In this document: piece by piece, positions 24,916 through 34,304 of the stretch | Layout of the letters: each line of letters opens with the position of its first letter | Numbering within the stretch: position 1 is the stretch's first letter | Source: Bacteroides pyogenes | GTDB taxonomy: Bacteria > Bacteroidota > Bacteroidia > Bacteroidales > Bacteroidaceae | Assembly (NCBI RefSeq): GCF_014196225.1 | Contig: NZ_JACIDI010000009.1 | Location: forward strand, 1-64,000 | DNA: 64,000 nt | Direction of reading: 5' to 3' | Notes under the pieces: generated by a model | Database searches by the model: none | Told to the model about the DNA's origin: nothing | The model's input: only the letters and a program-made list of their open reading frames with translations | Made by a program: the position numbers and the translations under genes

Positions 24916-26313
24916 ATGAAAATAAAGTTTTTATCAATCATTGCGAGCTTCTTCCTAGCATCGTTCGTCATAACGTCATGCCTTGACAATGATAAGAATA
25001 ATATTGAATACAGTTCGGACGCGACGATACACGCATTCGAGCTCGACACCATAGGTCGCGGGATTACTTATAAATTCACGATCGACCAGATGAAAGGGGA
25101 AATTTACAACGAAGACTCCATTCCCGTCCATGCAGACACCATCATCGACCGCATTCTGATAAAAAAAATGGCTACCGCATCGGGAGTCATAACGATGAAA
25201 GACAAAAGCGGGCAGGACTCCATAATCAACCTCTCCGATTCGTTCGACCTTAGAAAGCCCGTTGTCTTTACAGTCTATGCGCCGGACATGAAAAACAAAA
25301 AGACATATAAAGTAAACGTACGCCGTCATAAGCACGACCCCGACTCTCTGCTGTGGACTTACATCGGAAAGATACAGGACGAAATTACCGGCGCGCAAAA
25401 AACCGTACGTTTCAAAAACGGATATTACCTCTACTCTGTTGTAAACAACACGCTGAAAGTATACCAAAGCAATGACCTCAAACAATGGGACGGCGGCAAA
25501 GCCACTACAGGCATCACCGACGGACTGCCTACCTCCATCATCGCATTCGATGACGAAAAACTGTTGCTTGCGTCTTTCGCCAACAAGGTATACGAGTCTG
25601 CCGATGGCATTTCATGGAAAGAGTCCGATAAGATAAAAGGCAGCATCAGTACTTTGGTTTCACTATGGAAGAGCCACGAAGGAATCCGCAAACTCACTTA
25701 CATCAAAGAAGAAAACAAAAAGCAATACATATGCGAACTGGCGGAAAACTTTTCGGAAGAGTCAGAGAAAAAGACGGAACTGCCAAACAATTTCCCGACA
25801 GAAGATATCTCGTACACTACAATCAAAAAAGAAAGCAGCACCTATAATATTATAGCCGGCAAACACACTCCTTCGGTAACGATTGATCCAAAAACAAATG
25901 CCAGTATCATATGGGGATACGACGGAAGTACATGGACCGACCTGAGCCCTGCCACCAATCCCGTGAGCTATTGTCCTGAATTCAGCCATCCTGAAATTCT
26001 TTATTATAACAATCAGCTTTATATCTGGGGCGATGGATTCAAATCCATATACACCTCTATAAATGAAGGCGTAAGTTGGAAGCCGGCAAATGCCAAATTT
26101 GCATTTCCCCATCAGAAAAAGGGAGATACAAATACCGGTAAATCGTTATTCGAGGGACGCACCAACTTCTCTGTGATACACGATGCCGAAAAAGATTACA
26201 TCTATGTACTGTTCAGTACATCCAATATAGCAATGGCAGAAAACAACCTCGACCATCGCAGTCAGGTTTGGCGCGGGCGCTTGAACAGTCTGTGGTTTCT
26301 CCGCGACCGTTGA
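24916..26313 (+). CDS. DUF6242-type lipoprotein
   Basis: A 465-residue lipoprotein with lipobox VITSC (Cys about residue 22). An Ig-like N-terminal domain (about 35-140, ending VFTVYAPDMKNKKTYKVNV) precedes a C-terminal beta-propeller-like region with repeated Kelch/BNR-style strands (YESADGISW, YTSINEGVSW). It matches the DUF6242 proteins that precede uppS in Bacteroides. The role is unknown. Its position 49 bases before uppS and bamA suggests an envelope function. Confidence 0.75.
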   Translation: MKIKFLSIIASFFLASFVITSCLDNDKNNIEYSSDATIHAFELDTIGRGITYKFTIDQMKGEIYNEDSIPVHADTIIDRILIKKMATASGVITMKDKSGQDSIINLSDSFDLRKPVVFTVYAPDMKNKKTYKVNVRRHKHDPDSLLWTYIGKIQDEITGAQKTVRFKNGYYLYSVVNNTLKVYQSNDLKQWDGGKATTGITDGLPTSIIAFDDEKLLLASFANKVYESADGISWKESDKIKGSISTLVSLWKSHEGIRKLTYIKEENKKQYICELAENFSEESEKKTELPNNFPTEDISYTTIKKESSTYNIIAGKHTPSVTIDPKTNASIIWGYDGSTWTDLSPATNPVSYCPEFSHPEILYYNNQLYIWGDGFKSIYTSINEGVSWKPANAKFAFPHQKKGDTNTGKSLFEGRTNFSVIHDAEKDYIYVLFSTSNIAMAENNLDHRSQVWRGRLNSLWFLRDR

Positions 26314-26362
26314 ATAAAATAATCGAAAGAATCCGTTTCAGGCAAATTCAAAAAAGAAGCAG

Positions 26363-27097
26363 ATGTCCTATCCAGAACAAATAGACAAAAATCGAATACC
26401 CCGACACGTAGCCATCATTATGGATGGAAACGGACGCTGGGCAAAGCTGCGGGGCAAAGAGCGTACTTACGGCCACCAAGCCGGCGCCAAAACTGTACAT
26501 ACGATTATTGAAGAGGCAGCGCATTTGGGAATTAACTTTCTGACTTTATATACTTTCTCTACAGAAAACTGGAACCGTCCGCAGGAAGAAGTGACAGGAC
26601 TGATGAATTTGCTCTTGGAATCCATTGAGCAGGAAACTCTGATGAAAAACAACATTCGCTTCCGCGTCATCGGCGATTTCGAGAAGCTTCCCGCCGAAGT
26701 GCAAGACAGTTTGTCATCATGTGCAGCACATACGGCCGGAAACACAGCCATGACTCTGGTACTGGCACTCAGTTATTCCTCGCATTGGGAAATAACCGAA
26801 ACAATCCGCAAAATTGCGCTACTCGCCAAAACCGGCAAGATCTCGCCCGAACAAATCACAGACAGCTTTGTAAGCGCCCAACTGCAAACCAGTTTCATGC
26901 CCGATCCCGATTTGTTGATCCGCACCGGAGGAGAAATCCGGTTGAGCAATTACCTACTATGGCAATGCGCTTACTCGGAACTTTACTTCTGCGATACCTT
27001 CTGGCCCGATTTCGATAAAGAAGAGTTTAGGAAAGCTATTTGCGAGTACCAGCAAAGGGAACGCAGATTCGGCAAAACAAGTGAACAAATCAGTTAG
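26363..27097 (+). CDS. uppS: Isoprenyl transferase (undecaprenyl diphosphate synthase)
   Basis: A 244-residue cis-prenyltransferase making the lipid carrier for peptidoglycan and surface glycans. It shows [15 protein letters not shown] (catalytic Asp and diphosphate loop), [10 protein letters not shown], and [19 protein letters not shown]. Full length. It is followed after 32 bases by bamA. Confidence 0.96.
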   Translation: MSYPEQIDKNRIPRHVAIIMDGNGRWAKLRGKERTYGHQAGAKTVHTIIEEAAHLGINFLTLYTFSTENWNRPQEEVTGLMNLLLESIEQETLMKNNIRFRVIGDFEKLPAEVQDSLSSCAAHTAGNTAMTLVLALSYSSHWEITETIRKIALLAKTGKISPEQITDSFVSAQLQTSFMPDPDLLIRTGGEIRLSNYLLWQCAYSELYFCDTFWPDFDKEEFRKAICEYQQRERRFGKTSEQIS

Positions 27098-27129
27098 TAT
27101 AACCTCGAAACATCAAATTTATAATATAA

Positions 27130-29778
27130 ATGCATTATCGTACATCCTTTATATTCGCGACGTTTATCTGCCTGTTCGGCTTTGTATCGACAGGCATTGC
27201 GCAAAACGCCAACATTGATGACAACTCTACTCCCGTTATCTTATACTCGGGCACACCCAAAAAGTATGAAATAGCAGACATCAAGGTTGAAGGAGTAAAG
27301 AACTATGAAGATTATATATTGATAGGCCTATCCGGGCTGTCCGTAGGACAAACCATTACCGTTCCGGGAGATGAAATAACCGGAGCTATCAAACGCTATT
27401 GGCGGCACGGGCTATTCTCCAATGTACGAATTACAGCAGAAAAAATAGAGGGTAGCAAAATCTGGCTGAAAATAGAACTGACACAGCGCCCTCGAATCGC
27501 CGAAGTGCGCTATCAAGGCATAAAGAAATCGGAACGTACAGACTTGGAAGGAAAGCTCGGAATGGTGAAAGGAATGCAAATCACCCCGAATACGGTAGAC
27601 CGTGCAAAAACGCTCATCAAACGTTATTTTGACGACAAAGGGTTTAAAAACGCAGAAGTAAATATCACACAAAGAGACGATGCGTCGGGCGACAACCAAG
27701 TAATAGTGGATATCGACATCGACAAGAAAGAGAAGATAAAGGTAAACGAGATACAGATTGCGGGAAATCATGCAATCAAAACGTCTAAGCTGAAACGGGT
27801 GATGAAGAAAACCAATGAAAAAGGAAAACTTCGCAACCTGTTCCGCACAAAGAAATTTGTACCTGAGAACTATGAAGCAGACAAACAACTGATCATAGAC
27901 AAATACAACGAGCTGGGATATCGCGACGCGAAAATTATGGAAGACAGCGTGTCCTCGCATGATGAAAAAACGGTCAACGTTTACCTGAACATAGATGAAG
28001 GGCAAAAGTACTACTTGCGCAATGTCACGTGGGTGGGCAATACTCTTTATCCTTCAGACCAACTGAACTATCTCCTGCGCATGAAGAAAGGAGACGTGTA
28101 CAATCAGAAGTTACTGAACGAAAGAATATCGACCGATGACGACGCCATCGGCAACTTGTATTACAACAACGGTTACCTCTTCTACAATCTCGATCCCGTA
28201 GAGGTGAACATCGTGGGAGATTCTATCGACCTCGAAATGAGAATATCCGAAGGGAGACAGGCCACCATCAATAAGATTAAAATCAGCGGCAACGACCGCT
28301 TGTATGAAAACGTGGTACGCCGGGAACTCCGTATTCGTCCGGGGCAATTGTTCAGCAGAGAAGACCTGATGCGTTCTTTGCGCGAGATACAGCAAATGGG
28401 GCATTTCGACCCGGAAAAGCTTCAGCCCGATATTCAGCCGGACGGCATGAACGGTACGGTGGACATAGGCTTTCCTCTGACTTCCAAAGCGAACGACCAA
28501 GTGGAATTCTCCGCCGGTTGGGGACAGACAGGCGTTATCGGCAAGCTGAGTCTGAAGTTTACGAACTTCTCCTTAGCCAACCTCTTCCGCCCGGGAGAGA
28601 ATTACCGGGGAATTTTGCCTCAGGGCGACGGACAAACATTGACAATCAGCGGACAGACGAATGCGAAATACTATCAGTCATACAGCATTTCATTCTTCGA
28701 CCCTTGGTTTGGAGGCAAACGACCGAACTCTTTCTCGGTTTCGGCTTTCTTCTCCGTGCAAACCGATATCAGCAACCGTTACTATAATTCCAGCTACTTC
28801 AACAACTACTATAACAGCATGTATAGCGGTTATGGCGGTTATGGCATGTATAATTACGGAAACTACAACAACTACGAGAATTACTATGACCCGGATAAGT
28901 CTATCAAGATGTGGGGACTTTCCGTTGGTTGGGGCAAGCGTCTGAAATGGCCCGACGATTACTTTACGCTTTCTACCGAATTGGCTTACCAGCGATATAC
29001 ATTGAAAGACTGGCAATACTTCCCGGTAACCAACGGTAAATGTAACGACCTGAGCCTTACTTTGACATTGGCGCGTAACTCCATCGACAATCCGATCTTC
29101 CCGCGCGTAGGTTCCGATTTCTCTTTGTCGTTGCAAGTTACGCCTCCTTATTCTTCTTTCGACGGGAAGGACTATAAGGGATACTACAATGCAGATGGAA
29201 GCATTACTCAGGACAATATGAACAAGCTCCATAAATGGGTGGAGTATCACAAATGGAAGTTCAAGGCCAAAACGTATACTCCGCTAATGGACTACATAGC
29301 ACATCCCAAATGTCTGGTGCTGATGACACGCACCGAGTTCGGTATGGTAGGACATTACAATGAGTATAAGAAATCTCCTTTCGGCACATTCGACGTGGGT
29401 GGCGACGGAATGACGGGGTACTCAAGTTATGCGACGGAAAGCATTGCCTTGCGCGGATACGAAAACAGTTCTTTAACGCCTTATCGCGAGGAGGGATATG
29501 CTTATACACGCCTCGGTCTCGAATTGAGATACCCGTTGATGCTGGAAACAAGTACGAACATCTATGTATTGGGTTTCCTTGAAGCAGGTAACGCATGGAA
29601 TGACATCAAGAAGTTCAATCCGTTCGACTTGAAGCGCTCGGCAGGTGTCGGTGTCCGTATCTTCCTTCCGATGATCGGAATGATGGGTATCGACTGGGCG
29701 TATGGTTTCGACAAAATCAGAAACAGCAAACAATTCGGTGGAAGTCAGTTCCACTTTATCTTAGGACAAGAATTCTAA
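27130..29778 (+). CDS. bamA: Outer-membrane protein assembly factor BamA
   Basis: An 882-residue Omp85 protein that inserts barrels into the outer membrane. Signal peptide (to about GIAQN), five POTRA domains (about 45-440, with repeats such as VRRELRIRPGQLFSREDL), then the 16-strand barrel with PRVGSDFSL and SIALRGYENSS (the family's RGxx loop), and final strand FHFILGQEF ending in Phe. A run rich in Tyr, Asn and Gly (about residues 553-585) is inserted in one barrel loop. Two Skp-like periplasmic chaperone genes follow, the usual order in Bacteroides. Confidence 0.96.
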   Translation: MHYRTSFIFATFICLFGFVSTGIAQNANIDDNSTPVILYSGTPKKYEIADIKVEGVKNYEDYILIGLSGLSVGQTITVPGDEITGAIKRYWRHGLFSNVRITAEKIEGSKIWLKIELTQRPRIAEVRYQGIKKSERTDLEGKLGMVKGMQITPNTVDRAKTLIKRYFDDKGFKNAEVNITQRDDASGDNQVIVDIDIDKKEKIKVNEIQIAGNHAIKTSKLKRVMKKTNEKGKLRNLFRTKKFVPENYEADKQLIIDKYNELGYRDAKIMEDSVSSHDEKTVNVYLNIDEGQKYYLRNVTWVGNTLYPSDQLNYLLRMKKGDVYNQKLLNERISTDDDAIGNLYYNNGYLFYNLDPVEVNIVGDSIDLEMRISEGRQATINKIKISGNDRLYENVVRRELRIRPGQLFSREDLMRSLREIQQMGHFDPEKLQPDIQPDGMNGTVDIGFPLTSKANDQVEFSAGWGQTGVIGKLSLKFTNFSLANLFRPGENYRGILPQGDGQTLTISGQTNAKYYQSYSISFFDPWFGGKRPNSFSVSAFFSVQTDISNRYYNSSYFNNYYNSMYSGYGGYGMYNYGNYNNYENYYDPDKSIKMWGLSVGWGKRLKWPDDYFTLSTELAYQRYTLKDWQYFPVTNGKCNDLSLTLTLARNSIDNPIFPRVGSDFSLSLQVTPPYSSFDGKDYKGYYNADGSITQDNMNKLHKWVEYHKWKFKAKTYTPLMDYIAHPKCLVLMTRTEFGMVGHYNEYKKSPFGTFDVGGDGMTGYSSYATESIALRGYENSSLTPYREEGYAYTRLGLELRYPLMLETSTNIYVLGFLEAGNAWNDIKKFNPFDLKRSAGVGVRIFLPMIGMMGIDWAYGFDKIRNSKQFGGSQFHFILGQEF

Positions 29779-29803
29779 TGTATCACCAAATATACCAAAC
29801 GTT

Positions 29804-30319
29804 ATGAGAAAATCTGTATTATCCATCATGCTGCTGTTTGCCATCAGCCTGACAGCCGTCGCACAGAAGTTTGCCCTGATCGATACGGAATATATCCTGA
29901 AGAATATCCCCGCGTATCAGCGCGCGAACGAGCAATTGCAACAAGCCACGAAAAAGTATCAGAACGAAGTGGAGGCTTTGGCAAAAGACGCTCAGAAAAT
30001 GTTTCAGGACTATCAGGCAAAAGCTTCCGGTTTTTCTGCCGCACAGAAGACACAAAAGGAAGATGAAATCGTAGCGAAAGAGAAAGCTGCCGCCGAATTG
30101 AAACGAAAATATTTCGGTCCTCAAGGCGAATTGGCCAAAATGAGAGACAAGCTGGTAACACCCATCCAGGATGATATTTATGAAGCTGTAAAAGCCATAT
30201 CGGAGCAACATGGATACTCCATAATAATGGACAGGGCTTCGGCATCCGGAATTATTTTCGCCACTCCCCGCATCGACATCAGCGATCTGGTTTTGAGAAA
30301 GCTGGGATATTCAAATTAA
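29804..30319 (+). CDS. OmpH/Skp-family periplasmic chaperone 1
   Basis: A 171-residue exported protein. Signal peptide (to AVAQ), a short strand with LIDTEYILKNIPAYQRAN, a long coiled-coil arm (about 40-110) and a C-terminal body (VKAISEQHGYSIIMDRA). Skp trimers carry unfolded outer-membrane proteins to BamA, encoded 25 bases upstream. A second paralogue follows. Confidence 0.92.
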   Translation: MRKSVLSIMLLFAISLTAVAQKFALIDTEYILKNIPAYQRANEQLQQATKKYQNEVEALAKDAQKMFQDYQAKASGFSAAQKTQKEDEIVAKEKAAAELKRKYFGPQGELAKMRDKLVTPIQDDIYEAVKAISEQHGYSIIMDRASASGIIFATPRIDISDLVLRKLGYSN

Positions 30320-30324
30320 TTTTA

Positions 30325-30332
30325 TACATTTG
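30325..30332 (+). promoter_or_regulatory. -7 box for the second Skp gene
   Basis: TACATTTG, 45 bases before the second chaperone ATG, suggesting extra transcription of that gene apart from the bamA operon. Confidence 0.45.
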
Positions 30333-30377
30333 CAAAGAGTAATGAAACTAAAAATCACTCAAATAAATTATAGAACT

Positions 30378-30893
30378 ATGCTTAAAAAAATTACAATTTT
30401 TATCTTGCTTGCACTCCCGATGAGTGTATTTGCGCAAAACCTCAAGTTCGGCCATATCAATGCTCAAGAGATCATTACCGTGATGCCCGAATTTACAAAA
30501 GCACAAAATGACCTTCAGGCTTTGGAAAAGCAACTGACCGACGAGTTGAAAAGAACTCAGGAAGAATTCAACAAGAAGTATCAAGAGTTCCAACAGGCAA
30601 TATCCAAAGACTCTCTTCCTGCAAACATTGCCGAAAGAAGGCAGAAAGAATTGCAAGACATGGCTCAAAGACAAGAGCAGTTTCAGCAAGATGCTGCACA
30701 ACAAATGCAGAAGGCACAGGCAGACATGATGGCTCCTATCTATAAAAAGCTGGACGATGCGATCAAGGCTGTGGGAGTCTCCGAAGGAGTAATCTACATC
30801 TTCGATCTGGCGAGAACTTCCATCCCTTACATAAACGAGTCGCAAAGCATCAACCTGACCAACAAGGTGAAAGCACAACTCGGCATCAAGTAA
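30378..30893 (+). CDS. OmpH/Skp-family periplasmic chaperone 2
   Basis: A 171-residue paralogue of the preceding protein. Signal peptide (ends SVFAQ), then FGHINAQEIITVMPEFTKAQ, a long coiled coil rich in Gln and Lys (about 50-120), and the C-terminal body VGVSEGVIYIFDLARTS. The ATG at 30378 is chosen because it starts the signal peptide. A strong terminator follows. Confidence 0.92.
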   Translation: MLKKITIFILLALPMSVFAQNLKFGHINAQEIITVMPEFTKAQNDLQALEKQLTDELKRTQEEFNKKYQEFQQAISKDSLPANIAERRQKELQDMAQRQEQFQQDAAQQMQKAQADMMAPIYKKLDDAIKAVGVSEGVIYIFDLARTSIPYINESQSINLTNKVKAQLGIK

Positions 30894-30915
30894 GAAGAAA
30901 GCAACAGAAAAAGAT

Positions 30916-30964
30916 AAGAGAAGGAAAAAGAAGCGCGGTTCTTCTTTTTTCCTTCTCTTTTTTC
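30916..30964 (+). terminator. Terminator ending the uppS-bamA-skp run
   Basis: A long purine/pyrimidine hairpin (30916-30933 with 30941-30959) with a 7-base loop, followed by a T run. Confidence 0.85.
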
Positions 30965-30967
30965 ATA

Positions 30968-30975
30968 TAAATTTG
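30968..30975 (+). promoter_or_regulatory. -7 box for murI
   Basis: TAAATTTG directly after the preceding terminator and 21 bases before the murI ATG. Confidence 0.55.
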
Positions 30976-30996
30976 TGCACGTAAAAGCCCATTCAC

Positions 30997-31845
30997 ATGA
31001 AAAACTCTTTGCCCCGTACTCCCGGTCCTATCGGAGTGTTCGACTCCGGATACGGCGGATTGACCATTCTTAACAAGATAAGAGAGGTGTTGCCCGAATA
31101 CGACTACATCTATCTGGGAGACAATGCGCGCGCTCCTTACGGGTCGCGCTCTTTCGAGATCGTGTACAAGTTCACGTTAGAGGCGGTCGGCAAACTGTTC
31201 GAGATAGGATGCCATTTGGTGATACTGGCTTGCAACACGGCTTCCGCCAAAGCCTTGCGCAGCATTCAAATGAATGATCTGCCCGGCATCGACCCTGCGC
31301 GTCGTGTACTCGGAGTTATCCGCCCCACAGTAGAAGGCATTGGCAACATCACCGAAAGCCGGCATATCGGAGTGTTGGCAACGGCAGGCACCATAAAGTC
31401 GGAATCGTACCCGTTGGAAATACAAAAGCTGTTTCCCGATATCCGCGTCAGCGGCGTAGCTTGCCCGATGTGGGTGCCGCTGGTAGAAAACAACGAATCG
31501 CAGGGAGAAGGCGCCGACTATTTCGTCCGGAAATACACCGACCTGCTATTGCAAAAAGACCCGGAAATAGATACCGTAATTCTGGGATGTACGCACTATC
31601 CCCTGCTGCTTCCCAAAATCCGGCAATACATGCCGCAACATATACGCATTGTTTCGCAAGGGGAATATGTAGCCGAAAGCCTTAAAGACTACCTGCGCAG
31701 GCATCCGGAGATGAACGCCCAATGTACGCAAAACGGAAGCTGTTTCTTCTATACGACGGAGGCGGAAGAGAAATTCAGCGAATCCGCCTCCATCTTCCTG
31801 AACCAACCGATCGGCGTGGAGCGTATATCGATCGAAAAAACATAA
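30997..31845 (+). CDS. murI: Glutamate racemase
   Basis: A 282-residue enzyme supplying D-glutamate for peptidoglycan. Motifs: GVFDSGYGGLT, YLGDNARAPYG, and the two catalytic cysteines in LACNTASA and LGCTHYPLL. Full length, with its own promoter. Confidence 0.96.
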   Translation: MKNSLPRTPGPIGVFDSGYGGLTILNKIREVLPEYDYIYLGDNARAPYGSRSFEIVYKFTLEAVGKLFEIGCHLVILACNTASAKALRSIQMNDLPGIDPARRVLGVIRPTVEGIGNITESRHIGVLATAGTIKSESYPLEIQKLFPDIRVSGVACPMWVPLVENNESQGEGADYFVRKYTDLLLQKDPEIDTVILGCTHYPLLLPKIRQYMPQHIRIVSQGEYVAESLKDYLRRHPEMNAQCTQNGSCFFYTTEAEEKFSESASIFLNQPIGVERISIEKT

Positions 31846-31907
31846 AAACGGCTAATCTTTTTCTTCCTTTCTATTGTTGTATTATAGGACAGCAAAAACC
31901 ATGAATC

Positions 31908-32141
31908 ATGAAAGAAGAAAAGTATGACAAAGCGGTTGAGGTATTCAGAGGCTCTGCGTGGGAGGCCGAAGTTATTAAAGGATTGCTGCAAAGCCATGGC
32001 ATTCCGTGTGTGATACAAGACGGCCGTTTAGGAGCGATAGCTCCATATATAGACCCGGATATATCGCTGTTGGTGACCGAAGAGCAGTACGAAGCGGCCA
32101 AGAACCTTATTGAAAGCAACAAGAAGAAAGCAAACGACTGA
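31908..32141 (+). CDS. DUF2007 small protein
   Basis: A 77-residue protein of the DUF2007 family, annotated as putative signal-transducing (GlnB-like fold): VFRGSAWEAEVIKGLLQSHG, then IPCVIQDG and SLLVTEEQYEAAKNLIE. It may be read through from murI, 62 bases upstream. Function not established. Confidence 0.8.
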   Translation: MKEEKYDKAVEVFRGSAWEAEVIKGLLQSHGIPCVIQDGRLGAIAPYIDPDISLLVTEEQYEAAKNLIESNKKKAND

Positions 32142-32223
32142 TGCGGGGCTTGCCCGGACAGGATAACGGACAATGTTTCGAGGAAGGCTTCGCCATGCAA
32201 AAGCCGTTGGCAGAAAAGCGCGA

Positions 32224-32988
32224 TTATACTAAAATAATTTCAATACCTCTTTTTTTCAAAACCTCCACCATATAGGCAGGGGCATTGGTGTCGGTAACAA
32301 TACGGTTGACTTTATTGAGATCACAGATTTTGCTGAACCCTCTCTTCTCGAATTTGGAAGAGTCGGTCAGCACGATCACTTCGTCGGCAGCATTGATCAT
32401 TTGCTGATTGATATAAGACTCGTTCGCATTGCTTGTGGTAAACCCATGGTTCAGGTCGATTCCGTCGACACCGATGAACAACTTATTGCAAGAGAATGTC
32501 TCCAGAATGTTTTCCGCAAAATGCCCTATCACGGAGGCCGAGCTTTTGCGCATAGTGCCTCCCAGCTGAATGACTTCGATATTAGGGCTGTAGCAAAGCG
32601 CCAGCGAAACCTTTATGGCGGAAGTTATCACAGTGAGGTTTCCTTGAATTTCGATATTTTTGGCAAAGGCGAGCAGGGTAGTTCCGGAAGCGATGATGAT
32701 TTTATCGTCCGCCTTAAGCAACTTATTGGCAGCCTTTGCAATCCGCTCTTTTTCTTCCGTATGCAGCTTCTCCTTTATGTCGATGTGGGTATCTGAAATG
32801 AGCAGATTCGGAGTACTGGCGCTGCCGTGATGGCGTATCAGCAATTTACGATCTTCCAGATATTGAAGGTCTTTCCGGATAGTAACCTCTGAGACATTGA
32901 GTTGATCGCTTAATTCCAACACTTTTACGCAACCGTTTTCTTTCAATTGCTCCAAGATGAATTTATGTCTTTGAATCGCATTTCTCAT
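32224..32988 (-). CDS. DeoR/GlpR-family repressor
   Basis: A 254-residue regulator. N-terminal DeoR HTH (about 1-57, VLELSDQLNVSEVTIRKDLQ) and a C-terminal sugar-phosphate sensing domain with IIASGTTLLAFA, LGGTMRKSS, LFIGVDGID and VLTDSSKFEKRGF. The ATG at 32988 is used rather than an upstream TTG. It lies 0.5 kb downstream of the glycerol operon on the same strand, and E. coli GlpR belongs to this family, so control of the glp genes by glycerol 3-phosphate is likely (inference). Confidence 0.9.
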   Translation of the reverse strand: MRNAIQRHKFILEQLKENGCVKVLELSDQLNVSEVTIRKDLQYLEDRKLLIRHHGSASTPNLLISDTHIDIKEKLHTEEKERIAKAANKLLKADDKIIIASGTTLLAFAKNIEIQGNLTVITSAIKVSLALCYSPNIEVIQLGGTMRKSSASVIGHFAENILETFSCNKLFIGVDGIDLNHGFTTSNANESYINQQMINAADEVIVLTDSSKFEKRGFSKICDLNKVNRIVTDTNAPAYMVEVLKKRGIEIILV

Positions 32989-33199
32989 ATCAGGATAAAT
33001 ATTTGAATACAAAGTTAGATTAATTATACGTTATATACATATTTTTTACCCTTATTTATTGTTAAAGCCCAAACGAATCGACCGGAGCTGCCCGCACAAC
33101 AAAAACCCGATGCTTCGGCAAGCCGTGCGCCGTTCTTCTCCGCCGATGCCGTGTCCGGTTCGCGCAATGCGATGCTTCATGATGCCGAACGGAAGAACA

Positions 33200-33287
33200 G
33201 GCGGAAATACTTGCAGAGCAGGCAGACAATACTTCGGCAACAAGCAGAAAATACTTCGGCAATATGCAGGCAATACTTCGGCAACAA
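33200..33287. repeat. 22-bp tandem repeat array, AATACTTCGGCAA type
   Basis: Units of exactly 22 bases at 33222-33243, 33244-33265 and 33266-33287 share the core CAATACTTCGGCAA or AAATACTTCGGCAA. A diverged unit precedes them at 33200-33221. Intergenic, between the DeoR gene and the glp operon terminator. Confidence 0.9.
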
Positions 33288-33311
33288 GCCGGACATATAT
33301 CAAGAGGTTTA

Positions 33312-33399
33312 GTTTCCCACTGGGGAAACTTTATTTTCCCACTATTGAAACTTTTGTTTCCCACTGGGGAAACTTTTGTTTCAATAGTGGGAAACAACT
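33312..33399. repeat. 22-bp array of palindromic half-sites, GTTTCCCACT type
   Basis: Four 22-base units (33312, 33334, 33356, 33378). Each is an 18-base near-palindrome plus a 4-base spacer. Left halves are GTTTCCCA (TTTTCCCA in unit 2) or GTTTCAAT. Right halves are the complements (GGGGAAAC/TGGGAAAC or ATTGAAAC). The order of halves is a-a', a-b', a-a', b-a'. Confidence 0.9.
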
Positions 33400-33429
33400 C
33401 ATGCTTGCGAAGCAATAAAGAGGCAGATG

Positions 33430-33469
33430 AAAACAATAGAGGCTGCACCTCTGTTAGAAGTGCAACCTC
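33430..33469 (-). terminator. Terminator of the glycerol operon
   Basis: A 14-bp stem with one or two mismatches (33439-33452 with 33456-33469), 3-base loop, then TATTGTTTT on the minus strand, 28 bases after the last gene. Confidence 0.75.
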
Positions 33470-33496
33470 TCGAAGCATCTCAGAATGCTTCAGTGT

Positions 33497-34255
33497 TTAA
33501 AACAGGTTGAAAGCTACTTGAATGTTGGCTTCGTTTCGAGCAGGATTCCACATAGCCATAGCAGAAACGGGAAGTACGTAGTTACCCAATTTCAGCTTCT
33601 TGGAAACAGTCATATTGACATTTACAATGCCCGGATTGTCTGCATAAAAGTTTGCGTCGCTGCCGCTCTCCTTGTTCAAAGCAAATGCTCCCGCAATGCC
33701 CAAGTCGAGATCCACTATCTTATTTCTCACAACCGGATAGTCGAGAGAAACATAAGTGGAATACAGGTTTTTCTCATTCTTCACACCTCTATCCCTCCCG
33801 AATACGATAGTCGCCCACGTAATCTTAAGCGGGAAATCATGCTGGAACTGATACGACAACGCAACATCTACAAAATGCCCGGTTTCCCTTGCATTATAAT
33901 TAAACACTTGCCGGTTGTTATAAGTTGCTCCCGGAGAGAAGTTATAGATGTCCCAAACCGCAATGCTAAAGCCTCCCTGCTGGAAAGAAGCGTAATAATC
34001 GAACTCTTTGAAGTCGCTATTGAAGCTGGCTCCGCCCCATAAGCCGAACGTGAAGCGCTGCGACTTGTCGGTAAGGTGAATATCTACTCCTCCCATTGCC
34101 GAGGTAGTAACCTGATAACCTCTCCACAAATGCATATTTTTAATTTGCAGGGAGAAATCCAACGGCTTATAGGTTGCAGATTCTTGAGCCGAAGCTAAGG
34201 CAGACGAGCAGAATATCCCTAAAACCGATAACGCTAAAATTTTAAAATATTTCAT
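33497..34255 (-). CDS. Outer-membrane protein of the glycerol operon
   Basis: A 252-residue exported protein with signal peptide (to ALASAQ) and a chain of amphipathic beta strands ending ANIQVAFNLF, with C-terminal Phe as in outer-membrane barrels. The family is not recognised. It is encoded 49 bases after glpF and before the operon terminator, so a role in passage of glycerol or glycerol phosphodiesters across the outer membrane is a reasonable inference. Confidence 0.7.
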   Translation of the reverse strand: MKYFKILALSVLGIFCSSALASAQESATYKPLDFSLQIKNMHLWRGYQVTTSAMGGVDIHLTDKSQRFTFGLWGGASFNSDFKEFDYYASFQQGGFSIAVWDIYNFSPGATYNNRQVFNYNARETGHFVDVALSYQFQHDFPLKITWATIVFGRDRGVKNEKNLYSTYVSLDYPVVRNKIVDLDLGIAGAFALNKESGSDANFYADNPGIVNVNMTVSKKLKLGNYVLPVSAMAMWNPARNEANIQVAFNLF

Positions 34256-34304
34256 ATCCTTTGTACAATTAAGATTTCTGAATAAATAGACTCAAAAAAC
34301 AAAA

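Noticed and set aside
28690..29250. 186-residue frame opposite bamA
   Set aside because: Antisense shadow of a conserved gene, without a promoter or family resemblance.
33200..33399. Possible CRISPR array or integron-like repeats
   Set aside because: No unique spacers between units and no nearby cas or integrase gene.
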